DNA of 64,000 bases from Gammaproteobacteria bacterium (GCA_005878835.1 VBMV01000051.1:1-64000), one strand, 5' to 3'. Positions 1 to 8,383 are shown, counted from the first letter of the stretch. Made by a program: numbers and translations. The notes: generated by a model from the sequence alone, not told the origin.

Positions 1-1
1 G

Positions 2-322
2 GCGCGTAAGACACAGGTGCTCGGCAGGACACCGGTCTATTTCATCTCGCTGAAGCCTTCGAAGTTGCGGCTTGCGCAATTTCCTCTTCAAAGCCAGGTC
101 AACGGTGCGATACGAGCGCGCGCCGGCACGCGTTCCGATCTACATTACATCGACGTGGTCTCCCCGATGCTCGAAAACGGCAATCCAAAGGATATCTTCG
201 AGCCCGACGGGCTACACATGACAGCAGCGGGTTATCGGATCTGGACGCGGGCCGTTCGGGCGGCATTGGACCCGAACACCGAGGCTGACGAACGCAGATG
301 CCGTCAGGCCAACCATCACTGA
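2..322 (+). CDS. SGNH/GDSL-family hydrolase, C-terminal part
   Basis: The frame is already open at the window edge, so the true start lies outside. About 106 residues are visible. Close to the end is PDGLHMTAAGY, the D-x-x-H block (block V) that supplies the catalytic Asp and His of SGNH/GDSL hydrolases; the blocks holding the Ser, Gly and Asn would lie upstream and are not seen. YIDVVSPML before it fits the last strand of the fold. The family deacylates or acylates lipids, sugars or peptidoglycan, and the substrate here cannot be told. A polar tail of about 25 residues follows the motif. The next gene is convergent, 39 bp away. Confidence 0.75.
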   Translation, partial: ARKTQVLGRTPVYFISLKPSKLRLAQFPLQSQVNGAIRARAGTRSDLHYIDVVSPMLENGNPKDIFEPDGLHMTAAGYRIWTRAVRAALDPNTEADERRCRQANHH

Positions 323-361
323 CCCGCCTGCCGCCGCCTTCTATGACAAGCGTATTTCAGC

Positions 362-934
362 TCACCGCCCCAACTTCATTCCCCAATGCCAGGGAGAATT
401 GGGCAGCTCCGGTGAGCTCAGCCAGCGCAGTCCCGCCTTCTCGGCCCACGCGCGGCACTGCGCCGGTCGCGGGCGGATTTCAAGCGAAGGCCCGCGCGGT
501 GTTTCGATGTCATGGCGCCAATGAATCACGCCGACAACGCCGCCGACGCGCACGACCCGATGGGCTTCGCGGAGCAAACCGATCGGATCTTCGATGTGCA
601 GAATGTTGAACAGCATGACGAAGGTCGCTGAAGCATCGGGTCGCCCGCAGCCATCCGCTACGAAGTCCCGTGTTTCCACCACGACGCTGCGGACTCCTGC
701 TCGTACCAGACGATCGATCGTCGCACGCACCATGGTCGGATCGATGTCCGACGCGTAGACGGTGCCGGAGACCCGGCGCGCCGCCGCAATGGTGAATGTG
801 CCGTATCCGCAGCCAAACTCGACGACATCACCGGGCGAAACGCCACATCCGAGCGCCTCCAGGATGCCATCGGGCTCAAAGAATCCCTCCCACAGCTCGG
901 GGGGCGGCATGTCGCTTTCCCGGCCCTTGGCCAT
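362..934 (-). CDS. Class I SAM-dependent methyltransferase
   Basis: This 190-residue protein has the SAM-binding glycine motif VVEFGCGYGTFT at about residues 37-48. An acidic residue closes strand 2 in YASDIDPTMV, and FVMLFNILHIEDP matches the post-II region of class I methyltransferases. It is a single compact domain without signal peptide or membrane segment, so it is probably cytoplasmic. A good ribosome site, GGGAGAGATCCG, precedes the ATG. The substrate is not predictable: the substrate-binding C-terminal part is short and rich in Arg, Pro and Trp. Its neighbours, an SGNH hydrolase and a VWA lipoprotein, do not suggest a pathway. The 147 bp upstream hold no recognisable gene. Confidence 0.8.
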   Translation of the reverse strand: MAKGRESDMPPPELWEGFFEPDGILEALGCGVSPGDVVEFGCGYGTFTIAAARRVSGTVYASDIDPTMVRATIDRLVRAGVRSVVVETRDFVADGCGRPDASATFVMLFNILHIEDPIGLLREAHRVVRVGGVVGVIHWRHDIETPRGPSLEIRPRPAQCRAWAEKAGLRWLSSPELPNSPWHWGMKLGR

Positions 935-1081
935 CGGATCTCTCCCGGGAACCCCCGCCAGATTGCGCCCCGGGCAACTGCCCGCGCCACAGCGCCTGCC
1001 TCACCGGGATCGGTACGGGGAACGGAGACCCGCCGTCCGCCCGGCGGGGCTTCGCCAAAGACCGCCGTCGTCCGGCCCTCG

Positions 1082-1717
1082 CTAGAGCAGCCCGTCCAGT
1101 CGGTCGAGGTCGTTGACGACGCGCCAGCGGCCGCCGCCCTTCTCGACCTTGACGCGCCAGGCTTCGAGGCGTGAGAGGTATTCGCGCGGATCGAAATTGT
1201 CGGAACGCAGCTTCGTCACGTTGAGCGCCACAACCTCGAAACCCTTGAAATCAAGCGGCATGTTGCGCACGTAACCCTTGTCCAGCTCTTCCTTCATGTC
1301 GGAGAAGATCAGAATCTCCTTGCGGCCGGGCTTCTTCTCGTTGAGAAACTCGATCGCCTGCAGCAGGCCGCCCGTGATGTCGGTATACGACGCGGCCTTC
1401 GACTCATCGACGAACTTCTGGACGCGGCTGGCGAACGCTCGCTTCTGCTGATTTGCGGTACTGGGGCGGTCGTCGAACGTCGCCTTCGCGATGATGTTCT
1501 TCTCCGAGAAGCTCGCCGTGTCAATCCGCGCAACGGCGAAGGAATCCAGCGGCTGTAACCGCGAGAGCGCGAACAGGATGATCTGCTCTGCCTTGCTCAC
1601 CTGCCGGTTGTACGAACCCGAGGTGTCGACCAGCAGGTACACGCCCGTGTTGTGCGGCACCGTGGACGAGCAGGCGCTGAGCAGCAGTGCCGCGCCCACG
1701 AAGAGCCGCCAGTTCAT
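1082..1717 (-). CDS. VWA-domain lipoprotein
   Basis: The start is the ATG that overlaps the stop of the upstream gene (ATGA), preceded by GCAGGAGGTGCGGCC. The 211-residue product begins with a lipoprotein signal ending LLLSACSS, so Cys at about residue 16 should be lipidated and the protein anchored in the envelope. A von Willebrand factor A domain follows. Its MIDAS metal site is complete: DTSGS at about residue 31, the Thr in SYTDITGG and the Asp in IFSDMKEE. VWA domains bind partner proteins through a divalent metal. The overlap with the membrane protein upstream implies co-translation, so the pair probably acts together. No characterised system that matches the pair is known to me; the function is open. 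Confidence 0.85.
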   Translation of the reverse strand: MNWRLFVGAALLLSACSSTVPHNTGVYLLVDTSGSYNRQVSKAEQIILFALSRLQPLDSFAVARIDTASFSEKNIIAKATFDDRPSTANQQKRAFASRVQKFVDESKAASYTDITGGLLQAIEFLNEKKPGRKEILIFSDMKEELDKGYVRNMPLDFKGFEVVALNVTKLRSDNFDPREYLSRLEAWRVKVEKGGGRWRVVNDLDRLDGLL

Positions 1718-3147
1718 GGCCGCACCTCCTGCAGCGATTCGTCCTCGATGGCCGGTGGCAGCGCATGCGCAGCCGCCAACCGCGCCTCGATCCACAGTGG
1801 CACGAACAGCGGCAGGTCGTAGATCCGCTCCGCCAGCGTGCCGAGATGGCGCAAGCCGTTACCGAGAACGCGCAGGATGAGCGCGAGCGCCCGCAGCACC
1901 CCGATACCCATGAGGCCCAGGACGGTGCGCAGCGAGTGCACGAACGTCTCGAGCGGGATGGCGGCAAACACGAGCGCAAATGGCAGGATGAAGCCCATGC
2001 CCATCTGCGCCATCGTGGTGATCCACAGATGCGCGTTTACGAGCGCTCCCGTACTGTCGCTGCGGAGCAGCGCGTTGGTCGCCAGCTCGTCCTGCAACAG
2101 TACTTCGCGCATGTACGCGAGGCCCGCTTCGATACTCGCCATCAGCAGCAGGATCGCGAACGTAATCCCGATCATGCGCACGCGCATTTTGTCCGACAGA
2201 GCGCCGATCACGGGAAACAGACGTGTGATGCGCAACGACTCCATGAGAAACAGACCCATGGAGATCTCGACCATGATGATGACGAGCGCTGCGATATCGG
2301 CCGTGCGGAACACGCCGATGAAGTTCGTACCGCCGACCATCTCCGCCATCGGCCGCGCGATCAGCGTGAAGTTGACCGCGGCTCCGGCGGTCGCCACCCC
2401 GAGCACCAGCATTGAGACGAAAAAGTGCACGAGCGATGAGGACGACAGCACCGACAGCGCGCGGTCCTCTCCGTGCACGATCGTCTCGTAGTCCTGCATG
2501 TGCCGGTCGATGACCAGCGAGCGCTCGATGACGCTCGCCACGCTCTTGTTCACGCGGCCGAGGGTCTCCTGGATCAGACGCCAGTCGGGCATCATTTTTC
2601 GCAGCAGCCCATGGCGCTCGCCGCTCGCCTTGCGGTAGTCGACCATGGCTTCGGCGTGCGCCTTGACCATCGATTTGTGAATGTCTGCGAGGATCTCGGC
2701 GCCGGCATTGCGCGCATCGAGCTTGGCGATGACTTCGACCGCCTTCGCCCAACCCGGCGCCTCGGGCGGCACCTCCACGGCTTTCTCCTGATCCTCCTCG
2801 ATGCGGATGATCGCCTCACTCAGGCGGCGGTGCATGTCCGGATAGCTCGACAGATCCTTGCGCGTGGTATCCGCAATGCGCGCAAACTCGCGTTCCACCA
2901 TGCGCTCCTTGGCATCGCGTCCCGCAGCGAGCAGCACCTCGCGATTGCGTGCGGCGAGGCGCTCCTCAGCATGCGCGACCGAATGCGAGGCCAGGCGAAA
3001 CCCGCGTGCCAGCGCGCTCGTGACCGCGTGGATCGCCTGGTGAGCGGTGTGCCGCGCGAGGTACAACGCGGCTATCAGCAGCACCAGCAGGATCGCTGCC
3101 GACAGCACCGGCCAGGGCGTAATCGTCAATAGGCTCGTCATGAACAT
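1714..3147 (-). CDS. Coiled-coil inner-membrane protein, unknown function
   Basis: I do not recognise the family. The 477-residue product has an N-terminal membrane helix (about residues 11-30, PWPVLSAAILLVLLIAALY). A long charged, mostly helical region follows (about 35-235, many Ala, Glu, Arg and Lys), likely coiled coil. Four further hydrophobic segments lie at about 238-262, 280-305, 328-348 and 383-430. The tail is cytoplasmic or periplasmic and rich in Leu and Arg. It overlaps the VWA lipoprotein gene by 4 bp and is the first gene after the c-di-GMP riboswitch. An architecture of helical domain plus membrane bundle recalls scaffold or motor-stator-like proteins, but this is inference from shape alone. 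MFMTSLL was taken as start; Met3 is an alternative. Confidence 0.8.
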   Translation of the reverse strand: MFMTSLLTITPWPVLSAAILLVLLIAALYLARHTAHQAIHAVTSALARGFRLASHSVAHAEERLAARNREVLLAAGRDAKERMVEREFARIADTTRKDLSSYPDMHRRLSEAIIRIEEDQEKAVEVPPEAPGWAKAVEVIAKLDARNAGAEILADIHKSMVKAHAEAMVDYRKASGERHGLLRKMMPDWRLIQETLGRVNKSVASVIERSLVIDRHMQDYETIVHGEDRALSVLSSSSLVHFFVSMLVLGVATAGAAVNFTLIARPMAEMVGGTNFIGVFRTADIAALVIIMVEISMGLFLMESLRITRLFPVIGALSDKMRVRMIGITFAILLLMASIEAGLAYMREVLLQDELATNALLRSDSTGALVNAHLWITTMAQMGMGFILPFALVFAAIPLETFVHSLRTVLGLMGIGVLRALALILRVLGNGLRHLGTLAERIYDLPLFVPLWIEARLAAAHALPPAIEDESLQEVRP

Positions 3148-3260
3148 ATGAATGCTCGCTTGGGTTTGCGCGAACGCGTGAAGACGGCGGATTCAGGCCG
3201 TCAGGTGCGGAAGCTCAGATTCGGTGCGGGCGATCGCCGCGATGAACGGATGACATCCAA

Positions 3261-3340
3261 GATGGCAACCCCGCTGTCATGGGAAAACCCTTTAGACCGG
3301 TGGCTTTGCGGCCCTTTCTTTCGAAAGGTGTGCCTTTGCT
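3261..3340 (-). ncRNA. Cyclic di-GMP-I (GEMM-I) riboswitch aptamer
   Basis: Read on the minus strand, this stretch carries the ordered landmarks of the GEMM-I aptamer. They are GGCACACC (consensus GGCAAACC), a perfect 6-bp hairpin CCUUUC-GAAA-GAAAGG with the GAAA tetraloop, and then CGCAAAGCCACCGGUCUAA. A short GGG-UUUU-CCC helix follows, then AUGACAGCGGGGUUGCC, which closes the first helix. The tetraloop and its CUAA/AUG receptor are both present. About 113 nt separate the aptamer from the ATG of the coiled-coil membrane gene at 3147, so that gene and the overlapping VWA gene are the regulated operon. The expression platform is not obvious: a weak GACGGC/GCCGUC hairpin lies at 3183-3202 with no U-tract, so control of translation is possible. 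Confidence 0.9.
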
Positions 3341-3520
3341 GAAACTGCGGTCAGGGTGCCGTACGAGGGTTCGGCTGTCTACGTATTACGTCACAACCGG
3401 TAGCGGGCATCTTATGTCACCAGGCGTTGCGCCAGGGATCGCGGCATCAGGGTACTGCGGCCTTTCCGCCACAGGTTAACGGCGGCGCAGGGCCGCGACC
3501 CTTACCGGGCGCCCGCAACG

Positions 3521-3616
3521 CTATAAGGAGCGGGCGACGTCGCTCCACACGACCACGGCGAGGTAAACCAGCAGCAGAGCAATCGGAGCTCCGATATCGA
3601 GTAGGAAGAATCCCAT
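3521..3616 (-). CDS. Possible 31-residue single-span membrane peptide
   Basis: A short frame starts at ATG 3616 and ends at TAG 3521. It encodes 31 residues beginning MGFFLLDIGAPIALLLVYLA, which is almost entirely a hydrophobic helix, then a short tail WSDVARSL. The composition is that of a genuine small membrane peptide and unlike random frames in GC-rich DNA, which tend to be Arg-rich. The ribosome site is poor (GGTGACCT before ATG), which lowers confidence. It lies upstream of the riboswitch on the same strand, about 180 bp before the aptamer. No function can be named. Confidence 0.4.
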   Translation of the reverse strand: MGFFLLDIGAPIALLLVYLAVVVWSDVARSL

Positions 3617-3945
3617 AGGTCACCATGCGGTCCCGTCGGGAGGCAGTGACTCTAGGCGCGGCGGACTGTGCGGACAGCCCTCTGTCGAGGTATCGCGCCT
3701 GCGAATTCAGGGGTCTGCGAGGTACGTATTTGGAGGGATGGCATGCCGCCTGAGGCAGCTTCGCGGACGCGCTTGAAGGCGTTCGTGCACAGCACCCATT
3801 GCATCTCGATCCGTGCTTTTCAAGATGCCCGGAGGCATTATCGTCGCCCGGACAAACGAGCCGAGGCTCCTGGGTATGGAAGTGCGATCTGCACACGCAG
3901 GTACTCTCCTTATATGAGTGCTATTCCTGTCGCCGAGGGGGTTCC
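3617..3945. other. Intergenic region without recognised gene
   Basis: These 329 bp separate the small minus-strand peptide frame from the response regulator. Open frames here are short and of random composition. The stretch presumably holds the promoter of the regulator. CGCCGAGGGG just before 3946 is its ribosome site. I see no tRNA, repeat or clear hairpin. Confidence 0.5.
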
Positions 3946-4620
3946 ATGAGCGACCGGGGGCCGATCGTGTACATCGTCGACGACGACGAGGTGACACGCA
4001 GTTACTTCGACGCAGTGTTATCGACGGCGAATGTGCCCTGTTGCCGGGTCGAGTCGGCATCGGCCTTTCTCGATATGTACGATCCCGACCAACCCGGCTG
4101 CCTGCTGCTCGATGTCGAGATGCCCGGAATGACGGGTCCGGAGCTGCAACATGAGCTCAATCTGCGGGGCGCGATCATCCCGCTGATCTTCATCAGCAGT
4201 CATGCCGGGGTTCCGACGGCCGTAGACGCCATGTTGCACGGCGCGTTTGACTTCCTTCAGAAGCCGGTGTCCCACGAGATACTGCTGGCCCGCGTACGCA
4301 ACGCTCTCGATTACGACGCCGGCAATCGCACCATACTGCACCAGCGCGATCAGATGACCAAACGGTTCGACGCGCTCACTGCGCGCGAGCGCGACGTGCT
4401 CGCGTTGCTCATCGCGGGGCATTCCAACAAGGTCATGGCGAGCGAATTGGGCTTGAGCGAGCGCACCGTCGAGGTCTATCGCGCACGTATCATGAAAAAG
4501 ACCGCCGCACGGTCGCTCGCGCAGCTCGTGCGCATGGGGATGGAGATGCAGCTCATGTCTTCGTCGCCGCAGCGTACTAAGGCGACGCGAGCCAACCGAC
4601 AGCCCGGACCCCGATCCTGA
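3946..4620 (+). CDS. FixJ/NarL-type response regulator
   Basis: The 224-residue protein has an N-terminal receiver domain and a C-terminal LuxR-type helix-turn-helix. IVDDDE supplies the acidic pocket. The phosphoacceptor Asp lies in LLLDVEMPGMTG at about residue 53, and LQKPV carries the conserved Lys. The DNA-binding part is LTARERDVLALLIAGHSNK followed by LGLSERTVEVYRARIMKK. The order and linker fit the FixJ subgroup, which activates transcription after phosphorylation by a partner kinase. The ATG at 3946 was chosen because GAGGGG precedes it and upstream codons lack receiver similarity. A receiver-kinase gene follows 62 bp later and may be the partner. Confidence 0.9.
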   Translation: MSDRGPIVYIVDDDEVTRSYFDAVLSTANVPCCRVESASAFLDMYDPDQPGCLLLDVEMPGMTGPELQHELNLRGAIIPLIFISSHAGVPTAVDAMLHGAFDFLQKPVSHEILLARVRNALDYDAGNRTILHQRDQMTKRFDALTARERDVLALLIAGHSNKVMASELGLSERTVEVYRARIMKKTAARSLAQLVRMGMEMQLMSSSPQRTKATRANRQPGPRS

Positions 4621-4682
4621 CGCCCTGCGCGTCCTGCGCACCGCAACCTGCGGGTCATGCTGAAGTCCATGCGCGACATTCC

Positions 4683-5843
4683 ATGAATCCCACGCCGCTC
4701 GCCAGGCTCCTGATAGTGGATGATGAGAGCGCCCAGGTCATCGCCCTGTGCCACACCTTGGCCGCTGCGGGCTATGCGACGAGCGGAGCGGGTTCCGGCC
4801 CGGAAGCGCTCTGCGCCCTGCGCACCGCGGCGGCCGATCGTGCCGCCGCCTTCGACGTCCTGGTTACCGACCTCATGATGCCGGGTATGGACGGCATCGC
4901 GCTGCTGCGCGCGGCACAGGAGATTGACCCCGACCTGGTGGGCCTCCTGATGACCGGCCATGGCACGGTCGACACGGCGGTCGAGGCCATGAAGAGCGGC
5001 GCCCTCGACTACATTCTCAAGCCGTTCAACCTCAGGACGATCATACCGGTGCTGTCGCGCGCGCTGGCGGTGCGGCGCCTGCGCCTCGAGAACGCCGCGC
5101 TCCTGCAGCGGCTCGCGAATCGCACGACCGAGCTCGAGGCGGCCAATCGTGAGCTGCAGAGGGCCAACAAGGAGCTCGAAGCGTTCACATACTCGGTATC
5201 GCACGACTTGCGTCAGCCTCTCAACGGAATGATCGGCTTTGCCGGATTCCTGGTCAGCGAAAAGCCGGGGCCATTGAACGACAGGCAAAAGGAGTTCCTC
5301 GGCAACATTCACCGCGGCGGACAGCAACTGCTGCGTCTCACGGACGAGCTGCTGAGCTTCTCGCGCCTGGGCCAGCAGCCGCTCGAGCGGGAGACGGTGA
5401 ATGTCGGCACCATGGTCCGGGAGATTCTCCACCAATTGCGAGACGCAGAACCGCATCGTAACGTCGAGCTGCGCGTCAGCGCACTGCCGGATGCCCGGGC
5501 GGACTGCGCGCTCCTGCGGCAAGTGTTGGTCAATCTCCTGTCCAACGCGTTCAAATTCACCCGCCGCGTGGCCAATCCTCTGATCGAAGTCGATGGACGA
5601 CAGCAAGCGGGCGAATGCACCTACACCATCCGCGACAACGGCGCCGGATTCGATATGCGCAACGCACAGCGTTTGTTCACGATCTTTCACAGATTGCACA
5701 GCGACCGGGACTTCGAGGGATACGGCGTCGGGCTCTCGATCGCACAGCGCATCGTCGAACGTCACGGGGGCCGAATCTGGGCCGAAGCCGCCGTCGGGCA
5801 GGGAGCTAATTTCACCTTCACGTTGCCAGCGGAGACCCTATGA
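4683..5843 (+). CDS. Receiver-histidine kinase hybrid protein
   Basis: The order is receiver, coiled-coil linker, HisKA, HATPase, over 386 residues. The receiver (about 8-125) has LLIVDDES and the phosphoacceptor Asp in VLVTDLMMPGMDG. A Glu-rich linker with heptad-like NRELQRANKELEAF leads to the H-box SVSHDLRQPLNGM, with the phosphorylated His at about 176. ATP binding is supported by the N-box LVNLLSNAFKFT and the G-boxes IRDNGAGF and GYGVGLSIAQRI. There is no sensor domain or membrane segment, so input probably comes by phosphotransfer to the receiver or through a partner. It overlaps the next gene by ATGA and may phosphorylate the regulator just upstream. Confidence 0.92.
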   Translation: MNPTPLARLLIVDDESAQVIALCHTLAAAGYATSGAGSGPEALCALRTAAADRAAAFDVLVTDLMMPGMDGIALLRAAQEIDPDLVGLLMTGHGTVDTAVEAMKSGALDYILKPFNLRTIIPVLSRALAVRRLRLENAALLQRLANRTTELEAANRELQRANKELEAFTYSVSHDLRQPLNGMIGFAGFLVSEKPGPLNDRQKEFLGNIHRGGQQLLRLTDELLSFSRLGQQPLERETVNVGTMVREILHQLRDAEPHRNVELRVSALPDARADCALLRQVLVNLLSNAFKFTRRVANPLIEVDGRQQAGECTYTIRDNGAGFDMRNAQRLFTIFHRLHSDRDFEGYGVGLSIAQRIVERHGGRIWAEAAVGQGANFTFTLPAETL

Positions 5844-6106
5844 AACTGGCTGTTGAAGTGATCGGGTGGGCAGGTGCCCTCCTGATTCTTGGAGCGTACG
5901 CGCTGCTGTCGGCGGGCAGGCTCAAGGCGAAATCCCTGGCCTACCACCTCATGAACATCCTGGGGGCGCTCGGGTTTGTGGTGAACAGCGGGTGGAATGG
6001 TGCCCTGCCCTCCGCGGCCCTGAACGTGATCTGGATAGGAATCGGGACCTATGCGCTGTTCCAACGCCGCAGGCGCCATGGCAGAGCTGAACTGGAAGCC
6101 GAATGA
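5840..6106 (+). CDS. CBU_0592-type small membrane protein
   Basis: The 88-residue protein is mostly hydrophobic, with about three predicted membrane helices (near 5-25, 33-50 and 56-73) and a short Arg-rich tail. The pattern GWAGALLILGAYALLS, then YHLMNILGALGFVVNS, matches the uncharacterised CBU_0592-like membrane family. Its ATG overlaps the stop of the kinase gene, so the two are co-translated. That coupling is the only hint of function: it might be an accessory or sensor subunit for the soluble kinase. The next gene is convergent. Confidence 0.75.
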   Translation: MKLAVEVIGWAGALLILGAYALLSAGRLKAKSLAYHLMNILGALGFVVNSGWNGALPSAALNVIWIGIGTYALFQRRRRHGRAELEAE

Positions 6107-6139
6107 ACGGCGGTCATTAACCCCGGTAGCAATCTGCGA

Positions 6140-7672
6140 TCAGGCCTTCAGCGCCGCCAGGGCCGCGAGCAGGGCCTCGCCGTTCGGCGTGCCGAATCCC
6201 GTGCATGGATCCCAGCCGATCGCCGCCTGGTAGGCGCCGTTGTTGCCTTGGGTGATGTCGCGGAAGGCCCTGGTTCCGATCTGGTAGAGCGCGGCGTGGA
6301 CATCCCCGAGCGGCCTGCCGAGTCTCTGGTTGCAGCGGGCGATCAGAGCCGCCCATAGCGGCGCCACCGCGCTGGTGCCGCCGATCACCTCCGACACGCC
6401 GTCCACGAGCACCTGGTAGCCGGTGAGCGGGTCGGCATTGCCGGCCACGTCCGGAACGCCGCGCCCTGCGATGCCGTTGGGCGCCTTGGGTAGCGCGATA
6501 CCCTGTTGCCAGTCGGGCAGTGGGAACACGGTGCTGACGCCCCCGCCGGTGGCCCCTTCATTGGCGCTCGTTTCGTTCCACACGACCTCGCTCGCGATCG
6601 AGGCCCCGCTCGCGGTGAGCCTGGTGCCGCCACACGCCAGTGCATACGGGCTCGAGGCGGGAAAGTCGACGTGCGGCTGGCCATCGCTCTCGCCGTCACC
6701 CGAACCGCTGTCGCCGGCGGCGACCGTCACCGTGACGCCGAGCGCGGCCGCATCCTCGAGCGCGGTCTGCATCGCATCGCGCGCCGGTCCGGTCCAGCTG
6801 TCCTCCGGACCGCCCCAGCTGATCGAGATCACGGAGGGTTTGCGCGCCGCATCGTGTGCCGCCTGCGATATGGCCTCGTAGAACCCCTGGTCGGTGTTAG
6901 GCGCAAAGTACACCACGATGTTCGCGCCGGGCGCGAGCGCGCCGATCACCTCGATGTCGAGCATCACTTCACCGTCGGCATCGCCGCCGGGCTGATTCGC
7001 GCCTCCGGCAACGCCGACTGCGGTGACCGTGGGAGCCCGTGCGATCCCAAGACTCCTGAAGTACTGTGCGAGATCGCCCGTGGTGAAGCCCCCGCCCAGT
7101 TCGATGATGGCGACGGTCTCGCCGCTGCCGTCGGTTCCTGCGGGGAAGCTGTAGAGCGCCCCAAGCTGGATGGGCGTGTAAGTGACGCTCGGCGCCGCCC
7201 TGGGTCTGCGCGAGCGCACGCGCGCCACCGGTCGCCGATCCAGGCCCAGCACGGCGATCGCCTCCGGCGGCAGGGCCGGTGCGTGGCTGCAGCCGACGAA
7301 CGGTCCGCGTCCATCGCTGAGCTGGTACTTGCCGAGCGTCACGCCGAACGCGCGCTCCAACGCCTGCGGTGCAGCACGCAGATGCAGCACACGGCGATGC
7401 GCTTCGGCGCCGATCTCGCTAAGTCCGTGCCGGCCGGCGAAGCGGCGCAGGCTCTCGAGGTCCGCCGGCTCGGCGCCACAATGCTGGCCGAATTCACCGC
7501 GTTGCCAGCGCGGTGCCCGCGGCCAGGATGCGGCGTCGGGAGCATTGCCCGGGCGACGACGCAACACCAGGGTGATATCCATCGGCGCGCTCGCCTGATG
7601 CGGACCCAGATATTTCATCCCCGCCGGCATGCACCAATGCGGTGCGCTCGCGAGCGCTGAGAGCTGACTCAT
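6140..7672 (-). CDS. S53 (sedolisin/kumamolisin-like) serine-carboxyl peptidase
   Basis: The 510-residue protein has an N-terminal activation (pro) domain, about 35-165, and a catalytic domain, about 175-510. The Glu and Asp of the triad lie in DGEVMLDIE near 234-238. The oxyanion Asp lies in ISWGGPEDSW, and the nucleophile Ser in GGTSAVAP near 431. The calcium site sits in the C-terminal segment FRDITQGNNGAY...GWDPCTGFG. S53 enzymes are acid-active endopeptidases that mature by cutting off the prodomain. No signal peptide is visible, so the export route is unclear. The start at 7672 has AAGGAG at good distance. Confidence 0.93.
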   Translation of the reverse strand: MSQLSALASAPHWCMPAGMKYLGPHQASAPMDITLVLRRRPGNAPDAASWPRAPRWQRGEFGQHCGAEPADLESLRRFAGRHGLSEIGAEAHRRVLHLRAAPQALERAFGVTLGKYQLSDGRGPFVGCSHAPALPPEAIAVLGLDRRPVARVRSRRPRAAPSVTYTPIQLGALYSFPAGTDGSGETVAIIELGGGFTTGDLAQYFRSLGIARAPTVTAVGVAGGANQPGGDADGEVMLDIEVIGALAPGANIVVYFAPNTDQGFYEAISQAAHDAARKPSVISISWGGPEDSWTGPARDAMQTALEDAAALGVTVTVAAGDSGSGDGESDGQPHVDFPASSPYALACGGTRLTASGASIASEVVWNETSANEGATGGGVSTVFPLPDWQQGIALPKAPNGIAGRGVPDVAGNADPLTGYQVLVDGVSEVIGGTSAVAPLWAALIARCNQRLGRPLGDVHAALYQIGTRAFRDITQGNNGAYQAAIGWDPCTGFGTPNGEALLAALAALKA

Positions 7673-7861
7673 GACGCCACTCCTTGCGTGATCCAAGTCT
7701 ATCAGCTGCAGCCGCGCCCTCCGGCCAGGCCTTCCGCATCGTCTACCGCCGCGCTGGTCACCGGCGACCCGTTCCCGTCAACCGGACGCGCGTCCCTGCG
7801 TTGCCTGGCATGGCGGGCGACAGCCGTTAGGCTCAAGATCCGCTCGCTTGAGGTCACGCTC

Positions 7862-8383
7862 ATGGTCAAGCACCCGATCCGCGCCTGTATCATCGTTCCC
7901 GGCGTCGCTCTGCTGACGTCGTGCGCCTCCCTGTACGTGAGGTCCGACGTCAACCACGCCCTGATCGGCACCGTGCACTGCCGCAGCTTCGCGTGGGCGG
8001 GTGCGTTCCACGGCAACAGTCCGCTGCGCAACAGCATCGCGAATCCGCTGAATGAGAACCGCTTGCGCAGTGCCATTGCCGCACATCTGGGGTCGGGTGG
8101 AATTCAGCCGAAGGCCGCCGACGCCGACTGCCTGGTGGGCTACGGCATCGGCTCGAACAGCGTCGCGGAAGACGCCTATCCCTACGGCTGGGGTTGGGGC
8201 TGGGGCTGGGATCCCTACGTCTACCGCGAAGGCATCATTGCGGTGGATCTGTACGACGCGAAGAGCCGTCAGCCTCTGTGGCATGCGTCCGTGGAGCAGA
8301 GTCTCTACGGCGTGACCGGTGTGGAAGCCGAGAAGAGGATCGACGCGGCGGTGGCTGCGATCTTCGCCAAGTACCCGGGTTGA
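7862..8383 (+). CDS. DUF4136-type lipoprotein
   Basis: The 173-residue product starts with a lipoprotein signal peptide ending LLTSCAS, which places Cys at about 20 at the lipidation site. The mature part contains SFAWAG near the start and, later, a Gly/Trp-rich stretch around YGWGWGWGW. VDLYDAKSRQPLWHASVEQS follows, then a helical end with IDAAVAAIFAKYP. This is the pattern of DUF4136 lipoproteins, an envelope family of unknown function. The gene is divergent from the S53 peptidase, and the 189 bp between them must hold both promoters. It stands alone, with the next start about 70 bp downstream. Confidence 0.8.
   Translation: MVKHPIRACIIVPGVALLTSCASLYVRSDVNHALIGTVHCRSFAWAGAFHGNSPLRNSIANPLNENRLRSAIAAHLGSGGIQPKAADADCLVGYGIGSNSVAEDAYPYGWGWGWGWDPYVYREGIIAVDLYDAKSRQPLWHASVEQSLYGVTGVEAEKRIDAAVAAIFAKYPG

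Noticed and set aside
3148..3342. 64-codon plus-strand frame opposite the riboswitch leader
   Set aside because: It has no ribosome site or protein-like composition, and the bases are explained by the aptamer on the minus strand.
4476..5765. 429-codon open frame antisense to the receiver-kinase gene
   Set aside because: It mirrors codon bias of the sense gene, which has complete kinase motifs.
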